A stretch of DNA of 64,000 nucleotides. It comes from Chersky-840 sp050011815. GTDB taxonomy: Bacteria > Actinomycetota > Acidimicrobiia > Acidimicrobiales > UBA8190. The stretch lies in NCBI GenBank assembly GCA_050011815.1, contig JBEKIJ010000022.1, positions 1-64,000 on the forward strand. The letters run 5' to 3'. Below, in pieces: positions 50,296 through 60,160 of the stretch (positions are counted from its first letter, which is position 1; each line of letters starts with the position of its first letter). Under the pieces are notes generated by a model. The model was given only the letters and a program-made list of their open reading frames with translations. It ran no database searches and had not been told where the DNA came from. The position numbers and the translations under genes were made by a program.

Positions 50296-51369
50296 TCAGC
50301 GGTGCTCGAAGCGGGCCAGGGTGGCGTTGGCCTCGGTCACGATGGCGCCGATGATCTCGGCCACCGTGGGGAGGGCGTCGATGACACCGACGACCTGACC
50401 GGTGGGCAACACGCCCACGTCGGTGCGCCCCTCGACGAGCGCCGCCTTGGTCATCATGGGCGCGTTGGCGGCCATGACCACCTGAGCCCAGGAGAGCTCG
50501 TTGCCCTCCTTCATGGCGCGACCCTCGCGCAGCAGCGCCCGTAACGACGTGCGCGTCTGGCGTCGGAAGGCCAGGGCGTTGCGAAGGGCGCGGGGCAGGG
50601 CCGCCACTCGACCCGCACCTTCGAGATGGTCCACGACCTCGGTGCGGATCACGCGCTGGGGTGCACCGTCGACGCGGGTGGTGACGACGGTGCCGGTCAC
50701 CGCGGTGCCCAGGTAGATCTTCTTCACGTCCTCGGGAACCGTGCTCTCCTGGCTGAGGAGGAAGCGCGTCCCCATGGCGATGCCCGCCGCGCCGTAGGCG
50801 AGGGCGGCCACGAGCCCCCGGCCGCTCGAGAACCCCCCCGCCCCGATGACCGCCACCCGGTCGCCGACGGCGTCGCACACCTGGGGAAGCAACAGTGACG
50901 TCGGCACCTGGCCGGTATGGCCGCCGCCTTCGGCGCCCTGGGCGATGACGCCGTGGACCCCCCACTCGGCCACCTTCTCGGCGTGGCGCCGGGCGCCCAC
51001 GGTGGGGATGACGACCACGCCCGCGTCGCGCAGCGTTGCCACCATGTCGGGGCGCGGCGCCTGGGCGAAGCTCGCCACCTTCACCCCCGCCTCGACGAGC
51101 AGGGCGATGCGCTGGGCGGAGTCGGGGGCGTCGCTGCGCAGGTTGACGCCGAAGGGCGCGTCGGTGCGCGCCTTCACCTCGGCCACCGCCTCGCGCAGCT
51201 CGTCGACGGTCATCGTCGCCGACGCCAGGATCCCGAGCGCCCCGGCGTTGGCGGTGGCGGCCACCAGGCGGGGACCGGCCACCCACCCCATGCCGGTCTG
51301 CACGATCGGGTACCGCACCCCGACCATCTCGCACAGCCGGGTGCGCAGCGCGGGGTGCGGGTCGGGCAA
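50296..51369 (-). CDS. ipdC: IpdC-like FMN-dependent enzyme of ring C/D degradation
   Basis: A 357-residue nitronate-monooxygenase-fold flavoprotein. Segments VQTGMGWVAGPRLVAATANA, LGILASATMTVDEL and AQGAEGGGHTGQVPTSLLLP match mycobacterial IpdC (Rv3553) as I recall it. IpdC acts on a HIP-derived CoA ester just before ring opening. The order echA20-ipdA-ipdB-ipdC is the mycobacterial order. It follows ipdB by 47 bases. Confidence 0.9.
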   Translation of the reverse strand: MPDPHPALRTRLCEMVGVRYPIVQTGMGWVAGPRLVAATANAGALGILASATMTVDELREAVAEVKARTDAPFGVNLRSDAPDSAQRIALLVEAGVKVASFAQAPRPDMVATLRDAGVVVIPTVGARRHAEKVAEWGVHGVIAQGAEGGGHTGQVPTSLLLPQVCDAVGDRVAVIGAGGFSSGRGLVAALAYGAAGIAMGTRFLLSQESTVPEDVKKIYLGTAVTGTVVTTRVDGAPQRVIRTEVVDHLEGAGRVAALPRALRNALAFRRQTRTSLRALLREGRAMKEGNELSWAQVVMAANAPMMTKAALVEGRTDVGVLPTGQVVGVIDALPTVAEIIGAIVTEANATLARFEHR

Positions 51370-51416
51370 CCCCGCACCCGGCGCGGCCGGGGCCGCGTCG
51401 GCGGCGGACGGCGGTG

Positions 51417-52184
51417 TCAGGACGGGATCTCCTTTTCCCGCAGCGCCTTGGGATCGAGGACCTCGCGGATCAGCTCGAGCTCCTCCGCGGTCGGCATCGG
51501 CGTGGTGGGAACGGGGTCGGGCACCACGAGCTCGAAGCCCGTGGCACCCAGCACCTCTTCCACCTCCACCCCGGGGTGAACCGACCGGACCCGCATGGCG
51601 TGATCGGGGGTGTCGAAGTCGAAGATCCCGAGGTTCGACACCACTACGCGGACGTCATGGAAGCGGGTGGCCGAGGGCCCCGCGGCGGCGGCGCGGTCGT
51701 AGCCCACCCCGCACACCATGTCGACGTGCTCCACGAAGCTGCGCGCCGTGTGGGCCGGGACCCAGTAGCTCGTGGTGTGGTTGAGGCTGTTGCCCGGTGC
51801 GCCCCGCACCCCGATGAGCTGGGCCTTGGGTCGCGCCCACTCGCCGATGGCGCTGAGGTTCTGGTTGCCGAACCGGTCCACCTGCGACGCCATCATCATG
51901 ATGTGGCGCCGTCCCGACCACACCACGTCGAACACCCGCCGGTAGGGCATCCACGCCTCGAGCACGAGCTCGTCGCGCCCCGAGGACACCGACGGCGTGT
52001 TGGCCATGAGGGCGGCCTCGCCGTCGGTGAGCACGAGGTCGGGCTCGAAGGTGAGCCGGGCCAGGCGGGCGCCGATCTGGGGCACGGTGCCGAAGGGACT
52101 GGCCATCACCTCACCGTCGCCCCGCCAGGCCTCGGCGCAGGCCACGACGCACACCTCGGCTCTCGTGATCTCGATCTCAGCCAT
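51417..52184 (-). CDS. ipdB: IpdB, beta subunit of steroid ring-opening hydrolase
   Basis: A 255-residue CoA-transferase-fold beta subunit, MAEIEITRAEVCVVACAEAW-type start, GIFDFDTPDHAMRVRSVHPGV late. IpdB and IpdA hydrolyse ring C of COCHEA-CoA in mycobacteria. The family lacks the usual CoA-transferase activity. ATG at 52184 overlaps the ipdA stop by one base. Confidence 0.92.
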   Translation of the reverse strand: MAEIEITRAEVCVVACAEAWRGDGEVMASPFGTVPQIGARLARLTFEPDLVLTDGEAALMANTPSVSSGRDELVLEAWMPYRRVFDVVWSGRRHIMMMASQVDRFGNQNLSAIGEWARPKAQLIGVRGAPGNSLNHTTSYWVPAHTARSFVEHVDMVCGVGYDRAAAAGPSATRFHDVRVVVSNLGIFDFDTPDHAMRVRSVHPGVEVEEVLGATGFELVVPDPVPTTPMPTAEELELIREVLDPKALREKEIPS

Positions 52185-53062
52185 CACGCCCCGCCCCCGT
52201 GCCCCGCCGCCACCGACGCCTCGCGCACCGCGGCGCGGTACCCGGCCTCGTCGGTCTGCAAGAAGCGGGCATCGAAGGCGGCCCACGCCTCGGGATCGGC
52301 GGCCGCGGAGGCATAGGCCTTCTGGAAGGCCTCGTCGCGGTCGTAGTCGGGGGGACACGACGTGAAATGGGCACCCCCGGGGACCTCGGCCACGGCGTCG
52401 GTCATGAGCCGGTTGATGGTGACGGTCTGGATGGGGCCCTCGTCGAGGAGCCGGCCCGGTTCGACCACCTTCTCGGCGGTGACGAAGCGTCGCCGGGCGG
52501 CCCCCAGGAACAGCTCGTCGAAGAAGGGGTCGGGGCCGAGCAGCTGCCCGTTGCCGTGGGTGTCGGCCCGGTTCACGTGGACGAAGGCGGCGTCGAGTGA
52601 CAACGCCGGCATGGCCACCAATTCCTCGCCGTCGTCATACGGCGAGCGCACGGTGCGCAGGCCGGGGTTCACCGCCATGACGTCGGATCCCAGCCCGGCG
52701 CGCGTGGGCAGGAAGGGCAGCCGCTGCGAGGCGGCCAGCAAACCCAGGTAGAACATGCCCTCGTCGATCTCCATAGCCTCGATGGTCCCGCCTTGGCGGG
52801 CCTTGCGGAAATGGGGGTCGAGGGCGATGGAGTCCAGGGTCACGAAGGCGTACACGGCCTTGCGGACACGTCCCGCCGCGCACAGCAGGCCCACGTCGGG
52901 GCCCCCGTAGGAGACGACGGTGAGGTCACGGATCCCGGCCGCCACGATGGCCCGCACGACCGCCATGGGCTTGCGCCGCGATCCCCATCCCCCGAACCCG
53001 ATGGTCATGCCGTCGTGCAGCTCGCCCACCATGTCGTCGACGGTGGCCCGCTTGTCGCTCAC
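52184..53062 (-). CDS. ipdA: IpdA, alpha subunit of steroid ring-opening hydrolase
   Basis: A 292-residue CoA-transferase-like alpha subunit, the length of Rv3551. GWGSRRKPMAVVRA, SYGGPDVGLLCAAGRVRK and GGAHFTSCPPDYDRDEAF are shared with IpdA. Glu101 in the EIDEGMF motif is the likely catalytic residue. With IpdB it opens the last steroid ring of COCHEA-CoA. Translation is coupled to ipdB. Confidence 0.93.
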   Translation of the reverse strand: MSDKRATVDDMVGELHDGMTIGFGGWGSRRKPMAVVRAIVAAGIRDLTVVSYGGPDVGLLCAAGRVRKAVYAFVTLDSIALDPHFRKARQGGTIEAMEIDEGMFYLGLLAASQRLPFLPTRAGLGSDVMAVNPGLRTVRSPYDDGEELVAMPALSLDAAFVHVNRADTHGNGQLLGPDPFFDELFLGAARRRFVTAEKVVEPGRLLDEGPIQTVTINRLMTDAVAEVPGGAHFTSCPPDYDRDEAFQKAYASAAADPEAWAAFDARFLQTDEAGYRAAVREASVAAGHGGGA

Positions 53063-53072
53063 GTGAACGCGC

Positions 53073-53831
53073 TCACGTGGAGGTGTCCGCGTCGCGCTTC
53101 TCGACGAAGGCCTGGCGCTGCTCGTCGGCCACGCCCGAGACGTGGAGCTCGTAGGTGAACCCCTGCTCGAAGCGGTAACTGCGCTTCACGTCGACCGGGT
53201 CGATGCCGTTGAGCGATTCCTTGGCCCGGCGGATGATGGTCGGGCTCTTCGAGGCGATGGAGGCCGCCACCTCGTAGGCGGCATCGACCAATTGGTCCCG
53301 GGGCACGACCCGCAGCACCGACCCGTAGTGGTGGAGTTCCGCCGCGGTGGCCGGCTGGGCGCTGTACACCATGGACCGCATCCGGTGCTGGGGCACGAGC
53401 CGGGCCAGATGGGTGGCGGCGCCCAGCGCGCCCCGGTCGACCTCGGGCAGTCCGAAGGTGGCGTCGTCGGAGGCCACCACGATGTCGGCGTTGCCGGCGA
53501 TGCCGATGCCGCCGCCGAGGCAGAAGCCCTGCACCGCCGCGATCACCGGGACCTCACAGTCGTAGACCGCGGCGAACGCCGCCGCGCAGCCCCGGTTCAC
53601 CCCCACGAGCGCCTCGTCGCCTTTGGCCTGGATCTCTTTGATGTCCACCCCGGCGCAGAACCCTCGTCCCTCGGCCCGCACCACCACCACCCGCACCGAA
53701 GGGATGGCGCCGGCCGCCAGCACCGCGTCGGCGAAGGCGAACCATGCCGCCACGTCGAGGGCGTTCACGGGGGGGACGTCGATGACCACCTCGGCGGTGC
53801 CCGGCGAGCGCTCGTGTGTCTCGATACCCAT
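53073..53831 (-). CDS. echA20: EchA20-like crotonase of ring D opening
   Basis: A 252-residue crotonase matching EchA20 (Rv3550) along its length: PPVNALDVAAWFAFADAV, AEGRGFCAGVDIKEIQ, DATFGLPEVDRGALGAATHL and AKESLNGIDP. EchA20 hydrolyses ring D of HIEC-CoA to COCHEA-CoA, the IpdAB substrate. First gene of the ipd operon; ATG at 53831. I see no KstR2 palindrome in the 158 bases upstream. Confidence 0.92.
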   Translation of the reverse strand: MGIETHERSPGTAEVVIDVPPVNALDVAAWFAFADAVLAAGAIPSVRVVVVRAEGRGFCAGVDIKEIQAKGDEALVGVNRGCAAAFAAVYDCEVPVIAAVQGFCLGGGIGIAGNADIVVASDDATFGLPEVDRGALGAATHLARLVPQHRMRSMVYSAQPATAAELHHYGSVLRVVPRDQLVDAAYEVAASIASKSPTIIRRAKESLNGIDPVDVKRSYRFEQGFTYELHVSGVADEQRQAFVEKRDADTST

Positions 53832-53989
53832 GGACGGCTCCAGATCATCGGCGACGACCCGGGGCGATCGTCGACCCGGCCCCGGCTGGGATCAGCCGGC
53901 ACCGGTCCGAGCAGGGTATTCGGTGTTCGGCGCGCCGTGCGAACGGGGCTCCGGGGCACGCCGGTCACCCGCCCGCCAGCCCGGAGGCC

Positions 53990-56218
53990 TCAACCGGTGG
54001 GAACCGACGAGGCCGTGCAGGGCAGTTCGGAGTACCACGACGGCGGCGTGAGGGCGAGATCCCCGGACCACGATCCCGACGGCGACGCCGCCTGGTGGGC
54101 CCGGCCCAGCAAGGCGATGACAGGCAGGATGCGCTGTGCCAGCCACTCCCCCCCGGCCACGGTCAGGTGCACGCCGTCCCCGCACCGGGCCACCATGCCG
54201 TCCACGGTGGCGGAATAGTGCCCGCCCGGCGACAGCCAGGCACCGGCGTCGATCACCGTCACGTTGCCGTCGCCCGAGAACAGGCGCTGTCCCGAGGTCG
54301 TCGCCAGTGACTCGATGATCCGGTTGTCGGTGACGACGCGACTCGGATCGTCCTCGGGCCACGGCAACCCGTTGGGCTGGACACCGGTGTCGTAGAAGGG
54401 CGAGGTCAAAAAGACGACGTGCGCGCCGCGCGAACCGAGCACCGTGATGGCCTGGTGGAACCGGTTGACCAGATACGAGTCGAAGCTCGGCTCCCCGATG
54501 TTGGTCCAGGTGGAGTCCACCTCCTGGTCGAGGACCTCGCTCCTTGCCATGTAGATGACGACGTCGGGGTTGAACTGGTCCACCCAGGCCCGCCACTGCG
54601 CCAGCAGGGCGTCGGGGTCACCGTTCACGCAGGGCTTCCCGGGCGGGTCCGTGAACCACAGCACCTGCACCATCTGGTCCATCGACACCGAGCATCCCGG
54701 GCTGCCCTCGTTCACCGCCACCACGTCGTACTGCGACATGACGCGCCCGAGCCCGACGCCGAGCGTCCCCGCCACCGAGTCCCCCACGATGAGCACCTTC
54801 ACGGGCTCGGTGTAGGTGGAGGTCGTGGACCGCGCCGCCTCCGACGAAGCCCCCGCCCCCGCCGCCCCCGTCGCCCCCGCCGCCCCCGCCGCCGGGGAGG
54901 ACCGCGGCGTCTCGAAGGTGGCGCCGGCGCCCACCGCCAAGGTCCCCGGTGTGGCGCCCGCCAGCGCAGCGCCGTCGACGCGCATCGACGCATCGGCCAC
55001 GCCGTTCACCCCGACGGTGGCCAGAAACGTGGTGAGCACGGCCAGGGTGGCGGCGACGGGCATGGCGACCGGCGTCCACCACGTGGGGAGACGGCCCTGA
55101 CGGATGGGCAGCTCGACCAGGGACGCGGAGGCCGTCGCCACTGCGATGGTGGCCACCAGGCGCACGCCCAGGAGGGGGTACCCCTGCAGGTGGGTGCGGG
55201 GCTCGGAGAGCACGAGCACGAGCGGCCAGTACCAGAGGTACATGCCGTAGGAGATGCGACCCACGTAGCGCAACGGTCTGAAGGACAGCACGGTGGCGAT
55301 GCGGCTGGCCGGCAGGTCCGCCACACAGGCGATGACCCCGGTGGTGCACAGGGCCGCCACGAAGAAGCCGCCTCGGAACACCCACAGGGAGCTCTGGGGG
55401 ACCCTCGTCCACAACAAGGCGGTCCCGACGATCCCCGCCACTCCCCACACCCACAGCGCCGATCGGGCCCGGCGGGAGCGGGCCGGGCCCCACAGCGCCG
55501 TCCCGAGGGCGAGAGCGGCGCCGACCAGGATCGCCTGGGCGCGGGTGTCGCTGCCGTAGAAGCTGCGCGTGGTGTCGCCACCGCCGTGGACCAGCACCGC
55601 CATCCACAGCGCCGAGGCGACCGCACCGCCGGCGGCGACACCGAAGAGCACACCCAGACGACGGCGCCGAGCACCGCCGCCTTGTGACCAGGGCCGACGG
55701 ACCTTGAGCACCACCAGGACCACGATCGGCCACACCAGGTAGAACTGCTCCTCGATGGCGAGGGACCAGGTGTGGAGCAACGGTGAGGGTCGGCTCGCGG
55801 CGAGGAAGTAATTGAAGTAATTGGTGTGGTCGGCGATGAAGTGCCAGTTGGCCACGTAGAACACCGTCGCCAGCGTGTCGCCGCGCAGTGAGGGGCTCCC
55901 GAAGATCTGCGGCCACAGGGCCGCTCCGGCCCCGACGGCGGTGAGCATCAGGAACAGGGCGGGAAGCAGCCGCCGGGCGCGGCGCGACCAGAACCCCGCC
56001 AGAGAGATCGTGTCGGTCTGTCGCCATTCGGCAACGAGGAGCGAGGTGATGAGATAGCCCGACAGGGCGAAGAACACGTCGACGCTCAGGAAGCCACCGG
56101 GGATGGTCGCCACCGTGTGGGTGGCGATGACCGCCACCACCGCCACGCCTCGGATGCCGTCCAGGCCGGGCAGGTAGGGCAACGAGATCGGCGACGCGCG
56201 GCGCGTGCTCGTTCTCAT
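53990..56218 (-). CDS. acyltransferase 3 with C-terminal SGNH domain (OafA/YrhL type)
   Basis: A 742-residue protein. Residues 10-400 hold about ten membrane segments of acyltransferase family 3 (YLPGLDGIRGVAVVAVIATH, SVDVFFALSGYLITSLL, FWSRRARRLLPALF). A Ala/Gly-rich linker (about 470-500) leads to an SGNH hydrolase-like domain (VLIVGDSVAGTLGVGLG; DVVIYMARSEVLDQE; GDGVHLTVAGGEWLA). Such enzymes O-acetylate cell-wall or surface polysaccharides. ATG at 56218 has GGAGG upstream. The gene is monocistronic. Confidence 0.9.
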   Translation of the reverse strand: MRTSTRRASPISLPYLPGLDGIRGVAVVAVIATHTVATIPGGFLSVDVFFALSGYLITSLLVAEWRQTDTISLAGFWSRRARRLLPALFLMLTAVGAGAALWPQIFGSPSLRGDTLATVFYVANWHFIADHTNYFNYFLAASRPSPLLHTWSLAIEEQFYLVWPIVVLVVLKVRRPWSQGGGARRRRLGVLFGVAAGGAVASALWMAVLVHGGGDTTRSFYGSDTRAQAILVGAALALGTALWGPARSRRARSALWVWGVAGIVGTALLWTRVPQSSLWVFRGGFFVAALCTTGVIACVADLPASRIATVLSFRPLRYVGRISYGMYLWYWPLVLVLSEPRTHLQGYPLLGVRLVATIAVATASASLVELPIRQGRLPTWWTPVAMPVAATLAVLTTFLATVGVNGVADASMRVDGAALAGATPGTLAVGAGATFETPRSSPAAGAAGATGAAGAGASSEAARSTTSTYTEPVKVLIVGDSVAGTLGVGLGRVMSQYDVVAVNEGSPGCSVSMDQMVQVLWFTDPPGKPCVNGDPDALLAQWRAWVDQFNPDVVIYMARSEVLDQEVDSTWTNIGEPSFDSYLVNRFHQAITVLGSRGAHVVFLTSPFYDTGVQPNGLPWPEDDPSRVVTDNRIIESLATTSGQRLFSGDGNVTVIDAGAWLSPGGHYSATVDGMVARCGDGVHLTVAGGEWLAQRILPVIALLGRAHQAASPSGSWSGDLALTPPSWYSELPCTASSVPTG

Positions 56219-56373
56219 CGCACCTCCGCAATCCCCCCCGGAGAACGCACCCCGACGTCCTTGCCCAGCCCTCCCGGGAGTCTTCTTGGTGTCCGGCGAG
56301 AGCGTCAAGGGCACCCCGGAGGCCGTCGTCATCACCAACGCACCTCGTCGGGTCCTTGGCTAGGTTCCCTGCC

Positions 56374-57165
56374 GTGACGCAAGGCCAGGACTTCACCGGG
56401 GTGATCGACTTCACCGGCAAGGTGGTCGTCGTCACCGGTGGAGCCCGGGGCGTGGGCCGCGGCATCACCGAGGCCTTCCTCGCCGCGGGGGCCGAGGTGG
56501 CCATCTGCGGGCGCAGGGAGCCCGCCGATGACCAGGTGCCGAGCGCGCAGGGACGGCGGGCGGTCTTCTTCGGCGCCGATGTGCGCGACGCCGAGCAAGC
56601 GGCCTCGGTGCTCACAGCCGCGGCCGAGCGCTGGGGCCGGGTCGACGTGCTCGTCAACAACGCCGGTGGCTCCCCCGCCGTTCCCGCCGCCGAGGCCTCG
56701 CCGCGCTTTGTGGCCCAGGTCGTCGCCCTCAACCTGCTCGCCCCCATGTACTGCGCCCAGGCGGCCCACGCCGTGATGCAGGACCAGGGTGGGTCGATCA
56801 TCAACATCGCCAGCGTGTCGGGCCTGCGTCCCTCGCCCGGGACCGCCGCCTACGGCGCCGCCAAGGCGGGGCTCATCAACCTGACCCGATCGCTGGCCGT
56901 CGAATGGGCACCCGGGATCCGGGTCAATTGCGTGGTGGCGGGGCTGATCGCCACCGAGGCGGCCCAGGACCACTACGGAGGGGCGGCGGGGATCGCGGCG
57001 GTGGCCACCACGGTGCCGATGGGCCGCATGGGGACGCCGCAGGACGTGGCCGGCGCCTGCCTGTACTTGGCCTCCCCCCTGGCGTCCTATGTGTCGGGGG
57101 CGGCGCTCGAGGTGCACGGGGGCGGCGAGAGCCCCGCCTTCCTGACCGCCCTCGAGGGTGCCTGA
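56374..57165 (+). CDS. short-chain dehydrogenase/reductase
   Basis: A 263-residue SDR: TGGARGVG (residues 21-28), NNAGGSP, SVSGLRPSPGTAAYGAAKAG with Tyr/Lys, and WAPGIRVNCVVAGLIATE. GTG at 56374 is chosen since TAGGTT lies seven bases ahead. Cys and Arg features (GRREP) favour NADP. Similar to actinobacterial SDRs from sterol clusters, but substrate is unassigned. Ahead of pntAA by 98 bases. Confidence 0.87.
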   Translation: MTQGQDFTGVIDFTGKVVVVTGGARGVGRGITEAFLAAGAEVAICGRREPADDQVPSAQGRRAVFFGADVRDAEQAASVLTAAAERWGRVDVLVNNAGGSPAVPAAEASPRFVAQVVALNLLAPMYCAQAAHAVMQDQGGSIINIASVSGLRPSPGTAAYGAAKAGLINLTRSLAVEWAPGIRVNCVVAGLIATEAAQDHYGGAAGIAAVATTVPMGRMGTPQDVAGACLYLASPLASYVSGAALEVHGGGESPAFLTALEGA

Positions 57166-57263
57166 GGGGCCACGACCATGGACACGACTATGGACACGAC
57201 TGTGGACATCAATATGGACATGAAGTGGAGCGACGCGCACCCGGCGTGCTCTGATGGCCCCCC

Positions 57264-58409
57264 GTGAAACTCGCCGTCCCTACCGAAACGCGTCCCGGAG
57301 AACAGCGGGTGGCCCTCATCCCCGATGTGGCCGGGCGCCTGGCCGGCACCGGGGTCGAGGTCGTCGTGCAGGAGGGGGCCGGGGTCCTGGCCCACTTCCC
57401 CGACGTCGCCTACCGGGACAAAGGCGCCACCCTCGGGTCCGGCGCCGACGAGACCCTGTCGGGCGCCCAGCTCGTCACCAAGGTTCAGGCCCCGACGCCA
57501 CAAGAGGTGGAGCTCCTGGCGCCGGAGGTCACCGTGGTGAGCTTCTTCCAGCCCGCCGCGCAGCTCGACACGGTCCGGGCGCTCGTGCAGCGCAAGGCCA
57601 CCGCCTTCAGCCTCGATCTCGTGCCCCGGATCAGCCGGGCCCAGTCCATGGACGCGCTGTCGTCGCAGGCGACGGTGTCGGGATACCTGTCGACCCTGGC
57701 CGCCGCGGTGCGGCTGCCCAAGTTCTTCCCCATGTTCATGACCGCGGCGGGCACCATCCCACCCGCCAAGGTGCTGGTGCTCGGGGCGGGGGTGGCCGGA
57801 CTGCAGGCCATCGCCACGGCCCGTCGGCTCGGTGCGCAGGTGCGCGCTTATGACGTCCGGGCTGCGGCCAAGGAAGAGGTGCAGTCCCTCGGCGCCAACT
57901 TCGTCGAGCTCGAGCTCGAGTCCCAGGAAGGGGCGGGGGGCTACGCCCGCGTCCAGTCCGAGGAATTCCTGGCCCGCCAACGGGAGCTGATCAGCAACGA
58001 GGTGGCCGCCGCCGACGTGGTGATCACCACCGCCGCCGTCCCGGGCCGCCAGGCCCCCGTCCTCGTGACCACGGCCATGGTGGAGCGCATGGTCGAGGGA
58101 TCGGTCATCGTCGACATGGCGGCGGACGGCGGCGGGAATTGCGAGCTGACGGAGCCGGGCCAGGACCTCGTGCACCACGGGGTGGTGGTGTGCGGGCTCT
58201 CCAACCCGCCGTCGGCCATGCCCACCCACGCCAGCTTCCTGTACTCGCGCAATGTGGCCAACTTCCTGGCGCTGATCGTCGTCGACGGTGAGCTGCGCCC
58301 CGATTTCGAAGACGAGATCGTGGCGGGCAGCTGCGTCGTCCGGGGGGGAGAGGTCGTCCACGCCCCCACCGCCGAGCTCCTCAACGGACCGAAGGAGGCA
58401 ACCCCGTGA
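57264..58409 (+). CDS. pntAA: NAD(P) transhydrogenase subunit alpha 1
   Basis: A 381-residue NAD-binding subunit. VPTETRPGEQRVALIPD is the classic start; VLVLGAGVAGLQAIATARRLGA is the nucleotide-binding fold. Proton-translocating transhydrogenase couples hydride transfer from NADH to NADP+ with proton inflow; actinobacteria often split alpha into AA and AB. GTG at 57264. It overlaps pntAB by four bases. Confidence 0.95.
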   Translation: MKLAVPTETRPGEQRVALIPDVAGRLAGTGVEVVVQEGAGVLAHFPDVAYRDKGATLGSGADETLSGAQLVTKVQAPTPQEVELLAPEVTVVSFFQPAAQLDTVRALVQRKATAFSLDLVPRISRAQSMDALSSQATVSGYLSTLAAAVRLPKFFPMFMTAAGTIPPAKVLVLGAGVAGLQAIATARRLGAQVRAYDVRAAAKEEVQSLGANFVELELESQEGAGGYARVQSEEFLARQRELISNEVAAADVVITTAAVPGRQAPVLVTTAMVERMVEGSVIVDMAADGGGNCELTEPGQDLVHHGVVVCGLSNPPSAMPTHASFLYSRNVANFLALIVVDGELRPDFEDEIVAGSCVVRGGEVVHAPTAELLNGPKEATP

Positions 58410-58786
58410 TCGCGGCCGAGCCCGGTCTCATGACCTTCATCACGGTGTTCGTCCTCGCCGCCTTCGTGGGCTACGAGGTCGTCTCCAAGGTGCCGAGCAT
58501 CCTGCACACCCCGCTCATGTCGGGGAGCAATGCCATCCACGGCATCATCCTCGTGGGCACCATGCTCGTGCTGGGCAACGCCCACGGGACCGCCCAGCTG
58601 ACGCTGGGGTTCCTCGCCGTCGTGCTCGCCACCCTCAACGTCGTGGGCGGGTTCGTGGTGACCGATCGGATGCTCCACATGTTCAGGGCGAAGCCCACGG
58701 ACCGCAAGGGTCCGGCCGCCGAGGCCGGCGCCAAGGACGACGGGGCCACGTCGTCGGGCGGCGGGAGCGGGGGGACCCCGTCATGA
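58406..58786 (+). CDS. pntAB: NAD(P) transhydrogenase subunit alpha 2
   Basis: A 126-residue membrane subunit with three hydrophobic segments (about 8-30, 43-62 and 65-85), ending in a Ser/Gly-rich tail. GYEVVSKVPSILHTPLMSGSNAIHG is a family signature. Starts with GTG overlapping pntAA and ends overlapping the pntB start by four bases. Confidence 0.95.
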   Translation: MIAAEPGLMTFITVFVLAAFVGYEVVSKVPSILHTPLMSGSNAIHGIILVGTMLVLGNAHGTAQLTLGFLAVVLATLNVVGGFVVTDRMLHMFRAKPTDRKGPAAEAGAKDDGATSSGGGSGGTPS

Positions 58787-60160
58787 GCAGGGGCACCGCC
58801 ACCGACCTCGTCTACCTCATCGCCATCGTCGGGTTCATCCTGGCCCTGAAGGGCCTGAGCTCGCCCAAGCGGGCCCGGCTCGGGAACCTGGTGGGAGCGG
58901 GCGGCATGCTCGTGGCGGTGGCGTGGACCTTCTCGCTGCCCGAGGTGTACTCCCACACCCGCAACCTCGTGCTCATCATCGTGGCCATCGCCATCGGGGC
59001 CGTCATCGGTGTGCCCTCGGCGCGCCTCGTGAAGATGACCGCCATGCCCCAGATGGTCGCCATCTTCAACGGCGTCGGCGGTGGGGCCGCCGCGCTGGTC
59101 TCGGTCACCGAGTTCATCTCGGCCCCCAACAAGTCCCTGGCCATCTACCGGATCATCGAGATCCTGTTCGGGGTGCTCGTGGGGTCGGTGTCCCTGGCCG
59201 GCAGCGCCATCGCCTTCGCCAAGCTCCAGGAGCTCATGACCGGGCGCCCCATCACCTATCCGGCCCAGCAGCCCATCAACGCCGCCATCGGCGTCGCCAT
59301 CGTGGCCCTCCTCGTCGTGACCGTCGTCACCGCCAGCACCACGGTCCTCGTCATCGTGCTGGTCCTGTCGCTCGTGCTGGGTGCCATCTTCGTGCTGCCC
59401 ATCGGCGGGGCCGACACCCCGGTGCTCATCTCCCTGCTGAACGCCTTTACCGGCCTGGCCGTGGCCGCGTCGGGATTCACCCTCGACAGCACCCTGCTCA
59501 TCGTGGCGGGGACGCTCGTGGGCGCCTCGGGGACGCTGCTGACGCGGATGATGAGCCAGGCCATGGGCCGGTCGCTCACCAACATCCTCTTCAGTGCCTT
59601 CGGGTCGGTGGTCACGGCGTCGGGCGCAGACGCGGATGCCGCGGGTCGGTCGGTGCGGTCGGGCACCGCCGACGACATCGGCGTGCTGCTGGCCTACGCC
59701 CGCAAGGTCGCCATCATCCCCGGGTACGGCCTGGCCGTGGCCCAGGCCCAGCACACGGCGCGCGAGCTCGCCGACGCCCTGGCGGCGCGCGGTGTGGAGG
59801 TGTACTACGCCATCCACCCCGTGGCGGGCCGGATGCCGGGACACATGAACGTGCTCCTGGCCGAGGCCAATGTCCCCTACGACCAGCTCGAGGAGATGGA
59901 CGACGCCAACCAGGACCTCTCCACCACCGACGTGGCGCTGGTGGTGGGGGCCAACGACACCGTGAACCCCGCCGCCAAGAACACTCCGGGGAGTCATCAA
60001 CGCCGACCTGGCCACGAACATCGTGTTCCTGAAGCGGTCGATGCGGCCCGGGTTCGCCGGCATCGACAACGAGCTGCTCTACGACCCCAAGACGACCATG
60101 CTCTTCGGAGACGCCAAGGACTCCCTGTCGAAACTGGTGGCCGCCGTCAAAGCCGCCTGA
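58783..60160 (+). pseudogene. pntB: NAD(P) transhydrogenase subunit beta, frameshifted
   Basis: The beta subunit reads well from ATG 58783 through nine membrane segments and the NADP-binding domain to NPAAKNTPGS at 59994. It then changes frame: from 59993 on the +1 frame encodes VINADLATNIVFLKRSM and ends with LFGDAKDSLSKLVAAVKAA at the TGA 60158-60160. The conserved PIYGMP segment that normally lies between is missing, consistent with a deletion of about 20 bases. The protein would lose the last 55 residues including LFGDAK. Either a real mutation or an assembly error. Confidence 0.85.

Noticed and set aside
53832..53989. KstR2 operator before echA20
   Set aside because: No palindrome like AnCAAGnnCTTGnT was seen on reading the region; regulation of the ipd operon remains open.
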